This document shows, piece by piece, positions 1 to 7,690 of a stretch of 64,000 bases of DNA; position 1 is the stretch's first letter; each line of letters begins with the position of its first letter. Origin of the DNA: PWQG01 sp040882255 (lineage in GTDB: Bacteria > Pseudomonadota > Gammaproteobacteria > Pseudomonadales > Pseudohongiellaceae); contig JBBEBP010000011.1 of assembly GCA_040882255.1 (NCBI GenBank), positions 411,424 to 475,423 of the forward strand, in the 5' to 3' direction. The position numbers and the translations under genes were made by a program. Below the pieces are notes generated by a model. That model worked only from the letters and a program-made list of their open reading frames with translations. It searched no databases and was not told where the DNA came from.

Positions 1-168
1 CGGGATCAGCTCTTCTACATGATGCGCTGCGGCATCAACGCCTTCGACTTGCGTGACGACCAGAATCCCGACGTTTGCCTGTCGGCGCTGAGGGATTTCC
101 GGGACAGCTACCAGCCGCGCATCGACCAGCCCCTGCCCCTGTTCCGCCGCCGGGCCCCGGCAGACTGA
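1..168 (+). CDS. DUF934 family protein, C-terminal fragment
   Basis: The window opens inside a reading frame that runs to TGA at 166-168, giving 55 residues. The fragment begins RDQLFYMMRCGINAFDLRD and ends FRRRAPAD. The stretch DQLFYMMRCGINAFDLR is the typical end of DUF934 (COG3749) proteins, which are usually encoded directly after a sulfite or nitrite reductase gene (cysI/nirA) in proteobacteria. The biochemical role is not established; linkage suggests assimilatory sulfur or nitrogen reduction. The 5' part and any reductase lie outside the window. Confidence 0.7.
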   Translation, partial: RDQLFYMMRCGINAFDLRDDQNPDVCLSALRDFRDSYQPRIDQPLPLFRRRAPAD

Positions 169-193
169 ACCAGGGGCAGGAGGGCCGCCGGAC

Positions 194-1210
194 TCAATCC
201 CGGTCCAGATTCAGCAGGTAACGCCCCCGGGCGCCGCCCCGGAAAACGGTATCCAGTGAGCCCGGCAGTTCGCTAAAGCCGATTTCCGTGGCCATCTGCT
301 CCAGGTCATCGATTTTCCATTCCCCGGCCAGACGTTCCCAGACGGCCGCTTTCTTTTCCAGCGGCAGATTGACCGAATCGACGCCCAGCAGGTTGACGCC
401 GCGCAGGATGAACGGCAATACCGAAGCACTGAATACCGGTGACGCCACCAGCCCGCAACAGGCCACACTGCCGCCGTATTGCAGGGATTTAAGCGTGTTG
501 GACAGAATCTCGCCACCCACGGTGTCGACGGCGCCGGCCCACTGCTCCTTCAGCATCGGGCGGCTCGCCTCCTCACTGAGTTCGGATCGATCCAGCACGG
601 CATCGGCGCCCAGCCCGCTCAGATAGTCGGCAGCATCGGCCTTGCCGGTCAGCGCCGTGACCCGGAATCCGAGCCGCGACAGTAAGGCCACCGCATAGCT
701 GCCCACCCCGCCAGTGGCGCCACTGACCAATACCGGTCCCTGTTCCGGTGTCACTCCGTTGAGCAGCAGCTTTTCCACACACAGCGCCGCCGTGAACCCG
801 GCCGTACCGATGATCATCGCCTCACGCAGGGACAGCCCGTCCGGACGGCGTACCACCCAGTCCGAGGGCACACGGGCGTACTGCCCGAAGCCGCCATCGG
901 TCTCCATACCCAGGTCGTAGCCGATCACCACCACTTCCTCGCCAGCGCTGAAACCACCACCATCGCTCACCACTTCGCCAGCTGCGTCAATGCCGGGCGT
1001 GTGCGGGAAGTGCCTCGTCACCCCCTTATTGCCCCGGGCCGACATGGCATCCTTGTAGTTCAGTGAGGAATACCGCACACGGATCAACACATCGCCGTCC
1101 GGCAGGTCCTCCGTGGAGCGCTTCACAACCGACGCTTCATACCGCGCCTTCCCCGTATTCTCGTCCTGTCGCTCTTCCACCAGCAGCGCCTTGAAACTCT
1201 CTGTTCTCAT
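194..1210 (-). CDS. acuI: Acrylyl-CoA reductase/YhdH-type quinone oxidoreductase
   Basis: 338-residue zinc-independent medium-chain dehydrogenase/reductase of the YhdH/AcuI family, which reduces acryloyl-CoA to propionyl-CoA with NADPH. The N-terminal GroES-like part carries SSLNYKDAMSARGNKG and FPHTPGIDAAGEV, both typical of this subfamily. The Rossmann part has the nucleotide-binding motif VSGATGGVGSYAV near residue 165, and the subfamily ending GRYLLNL is present. Length matches the family (about 325-330). An SD-like GAGGAG lies about 10 nt before the ATG. It is the last gene of the minus-strand run behind sohB, 23 bp away. The family assignment is strong; the physiological substrate is inferred. 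Confidence 0.88.
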   Translation of the reverse strand: MRTESFKALLVEERQDENTGKARYEASVVKRSTEDLPDGDVLIRVRYSSLNYKDAMSARGNKGVTRHFPHTPGIDAAGEVVSDGGGFSAGEEVVVIGYDLGMETDGGFGQYARVPSDWVVRRPDGLSLREAMIIGTAGFTAALCVEKLLLNGVTPEQGPVLVSGATGGVGSYAVALLSRLGFRVTALTGKADAADYLSGLGADAVLDRSELSEEASRPMLKEQWAGAVDTVGGEILSNTLKSLQYGGSVACCGLVASPVFSASVLPFILRGVNLLGVDSVNLPLEKKAAVWERLAGEWKIDDLEQMATEIGFSELPGSLDTVFRGGARGRYLLNLDRD

Positions 1211-1233
1211 ACTTTTTCAACTCCTCGTCGGGT

Positions 1234-2280
1234 CTAGAAATACCGGCTCTCGCGTAGACGTTGCAGCCAGTTCAGCGCCGTTTTTTCGAGCACTGTACTG
1301 GCACTCTTGCCGATCTTCTCGCCCAGGTTCTTGCGCAGCTCGTAACGCACCTCGTAGACATCGGCGTCCTCACAGGCCTTCATGATGATGTCATCGCTGG
1401 TGCCGACCTCGTCGGCAAGATGGTTCTCCAGGGCCTGATTGCCGAACCAGGTCTCACCCGTTGCCACCGCATCAATATCCAGCACCGGGCGGTACTCGCT
1501 GACCCAGTGCTTGAACAGGGAGTGGATCTCCTCCACGTCTTCCTGCACCTTGTTACGAGCCTTCTGCGTGGTCTCACCAAACAGGGTCAACGTCCGCTTG
1601 AATTCACCGGCGGTGATCATTTCAAAATCCACGTCGTGGTTCTTCAGCACCCGGTTAAAGTTGGGTACCTGCATCAACACACCGATGGAACCCAGCACGG
1701 CGAACGGTGCCGCCACCAGCCGGTCGGCCAGACAGGCCATCATGTAGCCGCCGCTGGCCGCCATCTTGTCGACGCAGACGGTCAGCGGAATCTCGCGCTG
1801 GCGGATCCGCTGCAACTGGGAGGCAGCCAGTCCGTAGGCATTGACCAGTCCACCCGGGCTGTCCAGACGCAATATCACCTGGTCATCGCGGCCGGCCAGT
1901 GACAGCACCGTACTGACCTCCTGCCGCAGGGACTCGACCTGGGTGGCGGCGATATCCCCCTTGAAGTTGATCACGAAGACGCTCTTGCCGCGTTTGCCGT
2001 CGCTCGCCTGTTTCTTCTTGTCCTGTTGCTCGGCCTTGCGCTGCTTCTTTTCCTGCTTGCGGATCAGCTTGAACGCGAAACGGTCATACACCTGCTGGCG
2101 CAGGGCGTCGCGCATCCGGTCAAATTCCTTGTTGAGGTGGGTCACCACGATGTTGCCACGGCTGGCCTGTCGTTTGGCCCGCATGCCCGCCGCCATGATG
2201 GCAGTGAAAACCGCCACCAGTGCGACGGACAGAATGGCCACCTGTGCGAAAAATACCAACAGATCAATCAGAATGTCCAA
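1234..2280 (-). CDS. sohB: Inner-membrane peptidase SohB (S49 family), TTG start
   Basis: 348 residues, matching E. coli SohB (349). It is a signal-peptide-peptidase-like serine protease anchored in the inner membrane. An N-terminal segment (DILIDLLVFFAQVAILSVAL) is hydrophobic, followed by a basic, K/Q-rich cytoplasmic linker and the ClpP-like fold: FVINFKGDI, LRLDSPGG, and MAASGGYMMA containing the nucleophile serine. No ATG fits. I choose TTG at 2280-2278 because AAGGAG lies 8 nt upstream and the protein then starts at the membrane segment as in homologues. The frame is open farther upstream only because it runs through a palindromic repeat (about 2303-2464) that encodes low-complexity K/E-rich sequence. 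Confidence 0.88.
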   Translation of the reverse strand: MDILIDLLVFFAQVAILSVALVAVFTAIMAAGMRAKRQASRGNIVVTHLNKEFDRMRDALRQQVYDRFAFKLIRKQEKKQRKAEQQDKKKQASDGKRGKSVFVINFKGDIAATQVESLRQEVSTVLSLAGRDDQVILRLDSPGGLVNAYGLAASQLQRIRQREIPLTVCVDKMAASGGYMMACLADRLVAAPFAVLGSIGVLMQVPNFNRVLKNHDVDFEMITAGEFKRTLTLFGETTQKARNKVQEDVEEIHSLFKHWVSEYRPVLDIDAVATGETWFGNQALENHLADEVGTSDDIIMKACEDADVYEVRYELRKNLGEKIGKSASTVLEKTALNWLQRLRESRYF

Positions 2281-2302
2281 AACTGAAGCTCCTTGTCTAT
2301 AG

Positions 2303-2464
2303 CGAAGAAAAAAAAGGGGGGACAGAGAAAAGTGGGAAGAAAAGGGGGAAGAAGAAAAGGGGGACAGTCCCTCTTTTTTTTCAAAAAGAGGGACTGTCCC
2401 CCTTTTCTTCTTCCCCCTTTTCTTCCCACTTTTCTTCCCCCTTTTCTCTGTCCCTCTTTTTTCT
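2303..2464. repeat. Long purine/pyrimidine-rich palindrome (GGGACAGTCCC core)
   Basis: One arm at 2321-2378 is the reverse complement of 2383-2452 over 58 positions. The right arm carries one extra 12-nt unit (gggggaagaaaa type). The arms are built from short tandem purine blocks and end next to the loop in GGGACAGTCCCTC. Flanking A/T runs extend the pairing to about 2303-2464. The nudC stop codon (2381-2383) sits in the loop, and the sohB ribosome-binding site lies just outside the left arm. The unit-number difference between arms implies slippage after the palindrome formed. A fragment of the same core recurs at 63891-63914. Confidence 0.9.
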
Positions 2465-3265
2465 CCCGCCTTTTTCGTTTCTGTAACGTTGAATGAGCCG
2501 TCCGGCAACGCTGATGTCGGCGGACGGTACGGGCGGAAGTTTGTCGATGTCAAACCACTGTGCACTCTCCAGCTCACGGTCGACCAGGCGGATGTCGCCG
2601 CCGGCATGTTCGGCGAAATACCCGAGCATGAGCTGGGACGGGAACGGCCACGGCTGACTGGCCACGTAGCGCACATCACGGATCGTGATGCCGGCCTCCT
2701 CGGCCACCTCCCGGTGTACCGCCTGCTCCGGTGTCTCGCCGGCCTCTATAAAACCCGCCAGGCAGCTGTAAAAACCACTCGGGTGCCGGGCATGGCGAGC
2801 CAGTAATACCTCCCGCCCCCGCGTCACCAGCACGATGATGCACGGGCTGATGCGGGGGTAGTAGTCCACGCCACAGGGCTCACAGCCCAGCACACGGCGC
2901 GGGCCACGCAAAGCGGTCGGTTGCCCGCACCGTCCGCAGAACCGGTGCGTACTGTACCAGTGCACCATCTGGCTACCCTGCCCCACCAGCGAGAAGCGGT
3001 CAAAACCTTCCTGCAGCAGCAACTCGCGCGTTCCGACCGGGCGGGCACCCAGTTCCCGAGCCAATGCTTCCCCCACCGGCACGGCAGCATAACGTGCTGA
3101 ACCCGGCGCCTGCAGGGGCAGCAATGGTACCTCCTTTCCGAGAGCGGGCAACTGGTCGGGGCGCCAGAGGTAACTCTCCTCGCCCTGCAACAAATACCGG
3201 CCATGGAACAGCAACAGCTGCAGTCGCTCGTCTGTGGGCTCCCGCAGTGGAAGAACGTAGTGCAT
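2381..3265 (-). CDS. nudC: NADH pyrophosphatase NudC with repeat-derived C-terminal tail
   Basis: Hydrolyses NAD(H) to NMN(H) and AMP, and in E. coli removes NAD caps from RNA. A four-cysteine zinc ribbon (FCGRCG and LGCEPCG) precedes the Nudix box GFIEAGETPEQAVHREVAEEAG. The NudC-specific motif SQPWPFPSQLM follows. The enzyme fold ends near RLIQRYRNEK. The last roughly 28 residues are K/E/R-rich (for example GEEKWEEKGEEEKG) and are read entirely through the palindrome at 2303-2464, whose loop provides the stop codon. The ATG overlaps the dnaQ stop by one base (TGATG), so translation is probably coupled to dnaQ. The tail is unlikely to be conserved in relatives. Confidence 0.92.
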   Translation of the reverse strand: MHYVLPLREPTDERLQLLLFHGRYLLQGEESYLWRPDQLPALGKEVPLLPLQAPGSARYAAVPVGEALARELGARPVGTRELLLQEGFDRFSLVGQGSQMVHWYSTHRFCGRCGQPTALRGPRRVLGCEPCGVDYYPRISPCIIVLVTRGREVLLARHARHPSGFYSCLAGFIEAGETPEQAVHREVAEEAGITIRDVRYVASQPWPFPSQLMLGYFAEHAGGDIRLVDRELESAQWFDIDKLPPVPSADISVAGRLIQRYRNEKGGRKKRDREKGEEKWEEKGEEEKGDSPSF

Positions 3266-3987
3266 CAGACTCCGCCCTGCTGTTTCAGCCAGATACAGTT
3301 GCCCCCGCTCTCTTCCTCCACGCGCTGCAGCCAGGCTTCGTGCGCAGCCAGCTCCTCCCCGGTCGGCGCTGGCACCGGAATGGTCAGGCCTTCCCGGTCG
3401 ATGGTGCGCGGAACGCTCTCCTCACCTCGGCCACTTACCTCGTCGTCATCCGCGCCCAGCGACAGATCAGTCTGCCCACCGGTCATGCGCAGGTAAACAT
3501 CCGCCAGAATCTCGGCATCCAGCAAGGCCCCGTGCAGCTCACGCTGGGAATTGTCCACCTCATAGCGCTTGCAGAGCGCGTCCAGAGTGTTGCGTTGCCC
3601 GGGGTGACGGCTGCGCGCCATGGCCAGCGTATCGACCACCGTGCAGTAGTCGGTGGTCCGCCCCATCCCGTCCAGCCGTGCCAGCTCACTGTCCAGAAAG
3701 CCCACGTCGAAAGGCGCATTGTGAATCAGCAGCTCGGCATCCCGGACGAAGTCCAGGAACTCGGCGGCAACCTGTGCGAACAAGGGTTTGTCGGCCAGGA
3801 AATCATTACCGATGCCGTGCACTTCACGGGCGCCCTCATCGACCTCACGCTCCGGATTGATATACACATGGTAGTGCTGCCCGGTCAGCCGCCGGTTGAC
3901 CAGTTCCACGCAGCCGATTTCGATGATCCGGTGCCCTTGTTGATGCTCCAGACCCGTAGTTTCGGTATCCAGTACAATCTGCCTCAT
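3265..3987 (-). CDS. dnaQ: DNA polymerase III epsilon subunit (3'-5' proofreading exonuclease)
   Basis: 240 residues, close to E. coli DnaQ (243). It is a DEDDh exonuclease that proofreads within the replicative polymerase core. Exo I is VLDTETTG (D7, E9). Exo II is the HNAPFDVGFLDSEL region. Exo III is LHGALLDAEILADVY with the catalytic histidine and aspartate. The C-terminal part after residue 185 corresponds to the polymerase-binding tail. The gene overlaps rnhA by 4 bp (ATGA) upstream and nudC by 1 bp downstream. The rnhA-dnaQ pairing is common in gammaproteobacteria, but here the two genes are co-directional rather than divergent as in E. coli. Confidence 0.95.
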   Translation of the reverse strand: MRQIVLDTETTGLEHQQGHRIIEIGCVELVNRRLTGQHYHVYINPEREVDEGAREVHGIGNDFLADKPLFAQVAAEFLDFVRDAELLIHNAPFDVGFLDSELARLDGMGRTTDYCTVVDTLAMARSRHPGQRNTLDALCKRYEVDNSQRELHGALLDAEILADVYLRMTGGQTDLSLGADDDEVSGRGEESVPRTIDREGLTIPVPAPTGEELAAHEAWLQRVEEESGGNCIWLKQQGGV

Positions 3988-4448
3988 CCACCGGACCCCG
4001 CTGTTTCGTCCCGCAATTCATCGATCCCCAGATTGGCCAGGGCATCGGCCCGCTCGTTGCCCGGATCCCCGCTGTGCCCCTTCACCCAGTGCCAGCGGAT
4101 ATCATGACGCGCGGCCAGCTCGTCCAGGCGCTGCCACAACTCCTTGTTCAATACCGGTTTACGTGCCGCCGTCTTCCAGCCCCTGGCCTTCCAGCGCGGC
4201 AACCACTCGCTGATCCCCTGCAGCACATAGCGCGAATCACTGTACAGATCAACGGCGCAATCTTCCCGGTTGAGGCTCTCCAGGGCACGGATCACGGCCA
4301 GGAGCTCCATACGATTGTTGGTGGTCTGCGGGTCGCCGCCGTGCAGCGTCTTCTCCCGGTCACGAAAGCGCAACACGGCACCCCAGCCCCCCTTGCCTGG
4401 ATTGCCACGGCATGCGCCGTCCGTATGGATCACAATGCGTTCTGTCAC
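3984..4448 (-). CDS. rnhA: Ribonuclease HI
   Basis: 154 residues, the usual length of bacterial RNase HI (155 in E. coli). It degrades the RNA strand of RNA:DNA hybrids, removing primers and R-loops. The full catalytic set is visible: D10 in IHTDGACRGNPG, E48 in NNRMELLAV, D71 in YSDSRYV and D135 in GNERADALA. The basic handle region (PRWKARGWKTAARKPV) is present. It lies between the methyltransferase gene (4-bp overlap) and dnaQ (4-bp overlap), so the three are one transcription unit. Confidence 0.96.
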   Translation of the reverse strand: MTERIVIHTDGACRGNPGKGGWGAVLRFRDREKTLHGGDPQTTNNRMELLAVIRALESLNREDCAVDLYSDSRYVLQGISEWLPRWKARGWKTAARKPVLNKELWQRLDELAARHDIRWHWVKGHSGDPGNERADALANLGIDELRDETAGSGG

Positions 4449-5299
4449 GATATCGGGTCTCTCTCTCCGTCCCTGTTCCGGTCCCAGCGCAGCGGGACCA
4501 CCTTGTCAGCTTTTCTCGATGCCATACGTCCGGCATCGACCACCGGACCGCCCAGCACCGGACTGCGCAGCTTCGGCCAGCGTGACTCCACCGGCGTCAA
4601 CGGCAGCACCTGCTTGCGCGCCGTGATCAGGTAAAAACCGCCCAATGGCTTGAGGTAACGATGCCCGAACTGCTCATACTGCGCCGCACGGCGCAACATC
4701 CTCTGCCCTTCATAGGGCAGCAGGAAGCCGCCATAACCGATGTTCTCCACCTGAAAATCCAGCAGCCGCAACCAGTCCTGCATCCTGTACAGGCCAATGA
4801 AACGCCCGTTCCAGGGTGCGCGCCGCCGGCGCAGCAGCCGGCCCAGTCCCCACAGACTGACCGGATTGAAGCCGATGATCAGCAGACGCCCTCCCGGTGC
4901 CGTGACCCGGCCCGCTTCACGCAGCAAACGGTGGCTGTCCGGGGCAAAATCCAGCGCGTGATGCACCAGCACTGCATCCACGCTGTCCGACTCCAGGGGC
5001 AATGCCGCATTGTCCGCCACCGGCACCGGTCGCTCACTGTCCCAGGCCGGAGCAAAGCTGATTTTCAACGACGCCGGCGTATCCGTCAGCAGCGACACCC
5101 CGTTGGCACAGCCCAGCTGCAATACCTGTTGCCCGAACAACCGACCATGCCAGGGCAGCAGCGCCTTGCGTTCCGCATCGAGCAACGCCGAACCCAATGC
5201 GCTGGCGAACCAGTCGCACATCACCCGGTGCGTATGAGGGGCTGACGGCAGACGCCTGCGCTCGGCCCGCCGTGCCCGATATCGAGCTATAGGATTCAT
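4445..5299 (-). CDS. SAM-dependent methyltransferase (YafS-like)
   Basis: 284-residue class I methyltransferase. The glycine-rich SAM motif is degenerate (VLQLGCANGVSLL, near residue 60), followed by a canonical motif II/post-II region (DAVLVHHALDFAPDSHRLLREAGRV) and PGGRLLIIGFNP. The combination with gloB on one side and rnhA on the other is the yafS arrangement known from E. coli and relatives. The substrate is unknown. The N-terminus (RYRARRAERRRLP) is basic. The gene is divergent from gloB and overlaps rnhA by 4 bp. A later ATG at residue 27 is possible. Confidence 0.8.
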   Translation of the reverse strand: MNPIARYRARRAERRRLPSAPHTHRVMCDWFASALGSALLDAERKALLPWHGRLFGQQVLQLGCANGVSLLTDTPASLKISFAPAWDSERPVPVADNAALPLESDSVDAVLVHHALDFAPDSHRLLREAGRVTAPGGRLLIIGFNPVSLWGLGRLLRRRRAPWNGRFIGLYRMQDWLRLLDFQVENIGYGGFLLPYEGQRMLRRAAQYEQFGHRYLKPLGGFYLITARKQVLPLTPVESRWPKLRSPVLGGPVVDAGRMASRKADKVVPLRWDRNRDGERDPIS

Positions 5300-5341
5300 G
5301 CGGCCAAGGATAACACGGGCGGGCAGACGGCGGGGTGACGG

Positions 5342-5369
5342 TTGTTTTACCCTGTTGGTTGGTTATCAT
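5342..5369 (+). promoter_or_regulatory. Possible sigma-70 promoter for gloB
   Basis: TTGTTT at 5342-5347 and TATCAT at 5364-5369 are separated by 16 nt, about 40 nt before the chosen gloB start. This lies in the divergent region between gloB and the methyltransferase gene. The match is fair and rests on pattern alone. Confidence 0.4.
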
Positions 5370-5409
5370 GGAATTTCCATACGACACACCATGGCCAGGA
5401 CGCAGACGC

Positions 5410-6201
5410 ATGCAAACAGAGATCATTCCCGTACCGGCTTTCACGGACAATTACATCTGGCTGATCCGAGAACCGGATGGCCCACTGACATGGATCGTGG
5501 ATCCGGGTGATGCCGTACCGGTACTGGAGCGGCTGACCTCGGATGGCCTGCAAGCCGCCGGCATACTGCTGACCCACCACCATCCGGACCATACCGGTGG
5601 CGTCGACGAGCTGCTGGCACGGTTCGATATCCCGGTATACGGCCCCCGCTCCAGGCGCATTCCCCAGGTCACCAGGCCGCTTGCGGAAGGCGACTCGGTG
5701 ACGGTTCTCGGACACCGGGCGACGATCATTGAAGTGCCCGGCCATACCCTGGATCACATCGCCTTCCATTTCCCCATGACGGAAACACCGGGCGCAGCGC
5801 CCATGCTGTTCTGCGGCGACACCCTGTTTGCCGGCGGCTGCGGCCGTCTTTTCGAAGGTGATCCGGAGATGATGCACGACTCCCTGTCGCGCCTCGCGGC
5901 CCTGTCTCCCGATTCACGGGTCTATTGCGCGCACGAATACACACGGGCCAATCTGGTTTTCGCCAGCGCCGCCGAACCGGAGAACGCGGCGCTGCAACAG
6001 CGTCTGGCGTCCGTGGAGCAACTGCGTGCCGAGAACCGCATCACGTTGCCATCCACCCTCTCAACGGAGTTGCGAACCAATCCGTTCCTCCGTTGTCACA
6101 GTCCTGTTATCGTACAACAGCTCACAGAACGGCTCGGCAGCCCTCCGCAGGGAGAGGTCGAGACCTTCGCCGCCCTGCGCCAATGGAAAGACAATTTCTG
6201 A
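5410..6201 (+). CDS. gloB: Hydroxyacylglutathione hydrolase (glyoxalase II)
   Basis: 263 residues. It hydrolyses S-D-lactoylglutathione to D-lactate and glutathione, the second step of methylglyoxal detoxification. The metallo-beta-lactamase metal motif is THHHPDHTGG (H56, H58, D60, H61). Further ligands are in EVPGHTLDHIAF and FCGDTLFAGGCGRLFEG, and YCAHEYT supplies the glutathione-site region. The C-terminus has the family's NPFLRCHSP segment. The start at 5410 (MQTEIIPVPAFTDNYIWL) aligns with other GloB proteins. Upstream in-frame ATGs add a non-conserved extension and are rejected. Confidence 0.95.
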   Translation: MQTEIIPVPAFTDNYIWLIREPDGPLTWIVDPGDAVPVLERLTSDGLQAAGILLTHHHPDHTGGVDELLARFDIPVYGPRSRRIPQVTRPLAEGDSVTVLGHRATIIEVPGHTLDHIAFHFPMTETPGAAPMLFCGDTLFAGGCGRLFEGDPEMMHDSLSRLAALSPDSRVYCAHEYTRANLVFASAAEPENAALQQRLASVEQLRAENRITLPSTLSTELRTNPFLRCHSPVIVQQLTERLGSPPQGEVETFAALRQWKDNF

Positions 6202-6240
6202 TACGGGCGCGATATTCCGATTACTACCACGGATGACAGG

Positions 6241-7626
6241 ATGCGATCACAACAACGACTTTCCACCCTGATTGCTTCGGCCATGTTTCTGCAGGCCTGC
6301 AGCTCAACATTGCTCCAGGAGCAGGACACACGGCAAGGCGAGCGCGGCGATATTCAGCAGCCGGCCGTGACCACACCCGATGCAACGCAGCCGCCGCGCG
6401 ATCGGCAGACACCGGAAACCACGGCGCCGGATGAGACGGCACCCCCGCCGGCCCATGTCTGGGAGCAGCTCGCAGGCCGCTTCAGCTTTGCGCTGGAGCA
6501 CTACAATGAAGATGTGGAGAAACAGATCCAGCGCTATATCGAGTACCCGGACTATCTGCCCGACATCACGGAACGCGCCGCCCCTTTCATCTACGAAATC
6601 AGCCAGCGCATCGAGAAACGCGGCATGCCGGGGGAGCTGGCACTGCTGCCCATTGTCGAGAGCGCCTTCAACCCGCGGGCCACCTCAGGCGCCGACGCAG
6701 CCGGACTCTGGCAGTTCATGGCGCCCACCGCTGCGGGCCTGGGGTTGAAGCGTGACTGGTGGTACGACGGCCGTCTGGACCCGCTGGCGTCCACGGACGC
6801 GGCCCTGGACTACCTGGAGGGTCTGCATGAGGAATTCGATGGCGACTGGCTGCTCGCCCTGGCCGGCTATAATGCGGGCCGGGGCACTGTCAGCCGAGCC
6901 ATGCGCCAGAATGAACGCCGTGGTCTGGATACCGACTTCTGGTCATTGCCTCTGCCACGGGAAACCCGCGATCACGTGCCCCGCCTGCTGGCTCTGGCGC
7001 GGATCTTCGCCGCTCCCGGGGACTACGAACTGGAACTGGAGCCGGTTCCACTGCAGCCGGCGCTGGTCACGGTAGATGCGGGCTCGCAGATCGACCTGCG
7101 CCTGGCCGCCGAGCTGGCCGGTATGGAGCCCGAAGAGGTGTATGCGCTCAATACCGGTTATCGCCAGTGGGCCACCCACCCTGACGGCCCCCATACGCTG
7201 CTGCTGCCACCCGAGCCGGCGGAACGCCTGAGCGCCGGACTGGAGAGCCTGGACACCACGGAGCAGATCAGCTGGGAACGTTACGAGATTCGCAGTGGAG
7301 ACACGCTGGGCGCCATTGCCCGTCGCTTTGATACTGACGTACAGGCGTTGCGGAGCATCAACGAACTGACGGGCGACCGGATCATTGCCGGCGATGAGCT
7401 GATGGTGCCGCGTGCCTACAGTGCCTACGATCTGAGCCGGTTCAGCGGCAACCAGGAAGCCGGTGCCGTGGAAGTGAGCTACACAGTGCGGCCGGGAGAC
7501 AGCCTCTGGCGTATCGCCAATGAGCACCAGCTCAGCGTGGATGCACTGCGGCGGTGGAACCAGCTTGGGGAGGGCGCCCTCATCCAGCCGGGTCAGGAGC
7601 TGATCATCCGCACCGACGCCATGTGA
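6241..7626 (+). CDS. mltD: Membrane-bound lytic murein transglycosylase D (lipoprotein, two LysM)
   Basis: 461 residues. It cleaves glycan strands of peptidoglycan, forming 1,6-anhydromuramic ends. The N-terminus is a lipoprotein signal with lipobox LQAC (Cys20). The SLT family 1 domain spans about residues 115-235, with the catalytic glutamate in ALLPIVESAFNPRA and the motifs GLWQFMAPTA and LALAGYNAGRG. Two LysM domains follow, YEIRSGDTLGAIARRF near 345 and YTVRPGDSLWRIANEH near 418. Thirty-nine bp separate it from gloB; the gloB-mltD order is common in gammaproteobacteria. It converges on the antiporter operon. Confidence 0.93.
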   Translation: MRSQQRLSTLIASAMFLQACSSTLLQEQDTRQGERGDIQQPAVTTPDATQPPRDRQTPETTAPDETAPPPAHVWEQLAGRFSFALEHYNEDVEKQIQRYIEYPDYLPDITERAAPFIYEISQRIEKRGMPGELALLPIVESAFNPRATSGADAAGLWQFMAPTAAGLGLKRDWWYDGRLDPLASTDAALDYLEGLHEEFDGDWLLALAGYNAGRGTVSRAMRQNERRGLDTDFWSLPLPRETRDHVPRLLALARIFAAPGDYELELEPVPLQPALVTVDAGSQIDLRLAAELAGMEPEEVYALNTGYRQWATHPDGPHTLLLPPEPAERLSAGLESLDTTEQISWERYEIRSGDTLGAIARRFDTDVQALRSINELTGDRIIAGDELMVPRAYSAYDLSRFSGNQEAGAVEVSYTVRPGDSLWRIANEHQLSVDALRRWNQLGEGALIQPGQELIIRTDAM

Positions 7627-7635
7627 TTGTTCCTC

Positions 7636-7680
7636 TGCCTCCGGTACACGCCTCCTGCACAGAGACGTCAACCGGAGGCA
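7636..7680. terminator. Hairpin between convergent mltD and mrp operon
   Basis: TGCCTCCGGT at 7636-7645 pairs perfectly with ACCGGAGGCA at 7671-7680 across a 25-nt loop, and pairing can extend a few bases outward. There is no T-run, so it is not a clear intrinsic terminator. Position between two convergent gene ends suggests a terminator or 3'-end stabiliser. Confidence 0.4.
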
Positions 7681-7690
7681 GGGAACAGAC

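Noticed and set aside
2281..2679. N-terminal extension of SohB through the palindrome and into nudC
   Set aside because: Low-complexity repeat-encoded sequence; the TTG at 2280 with AAGGAG gives the exact family length.
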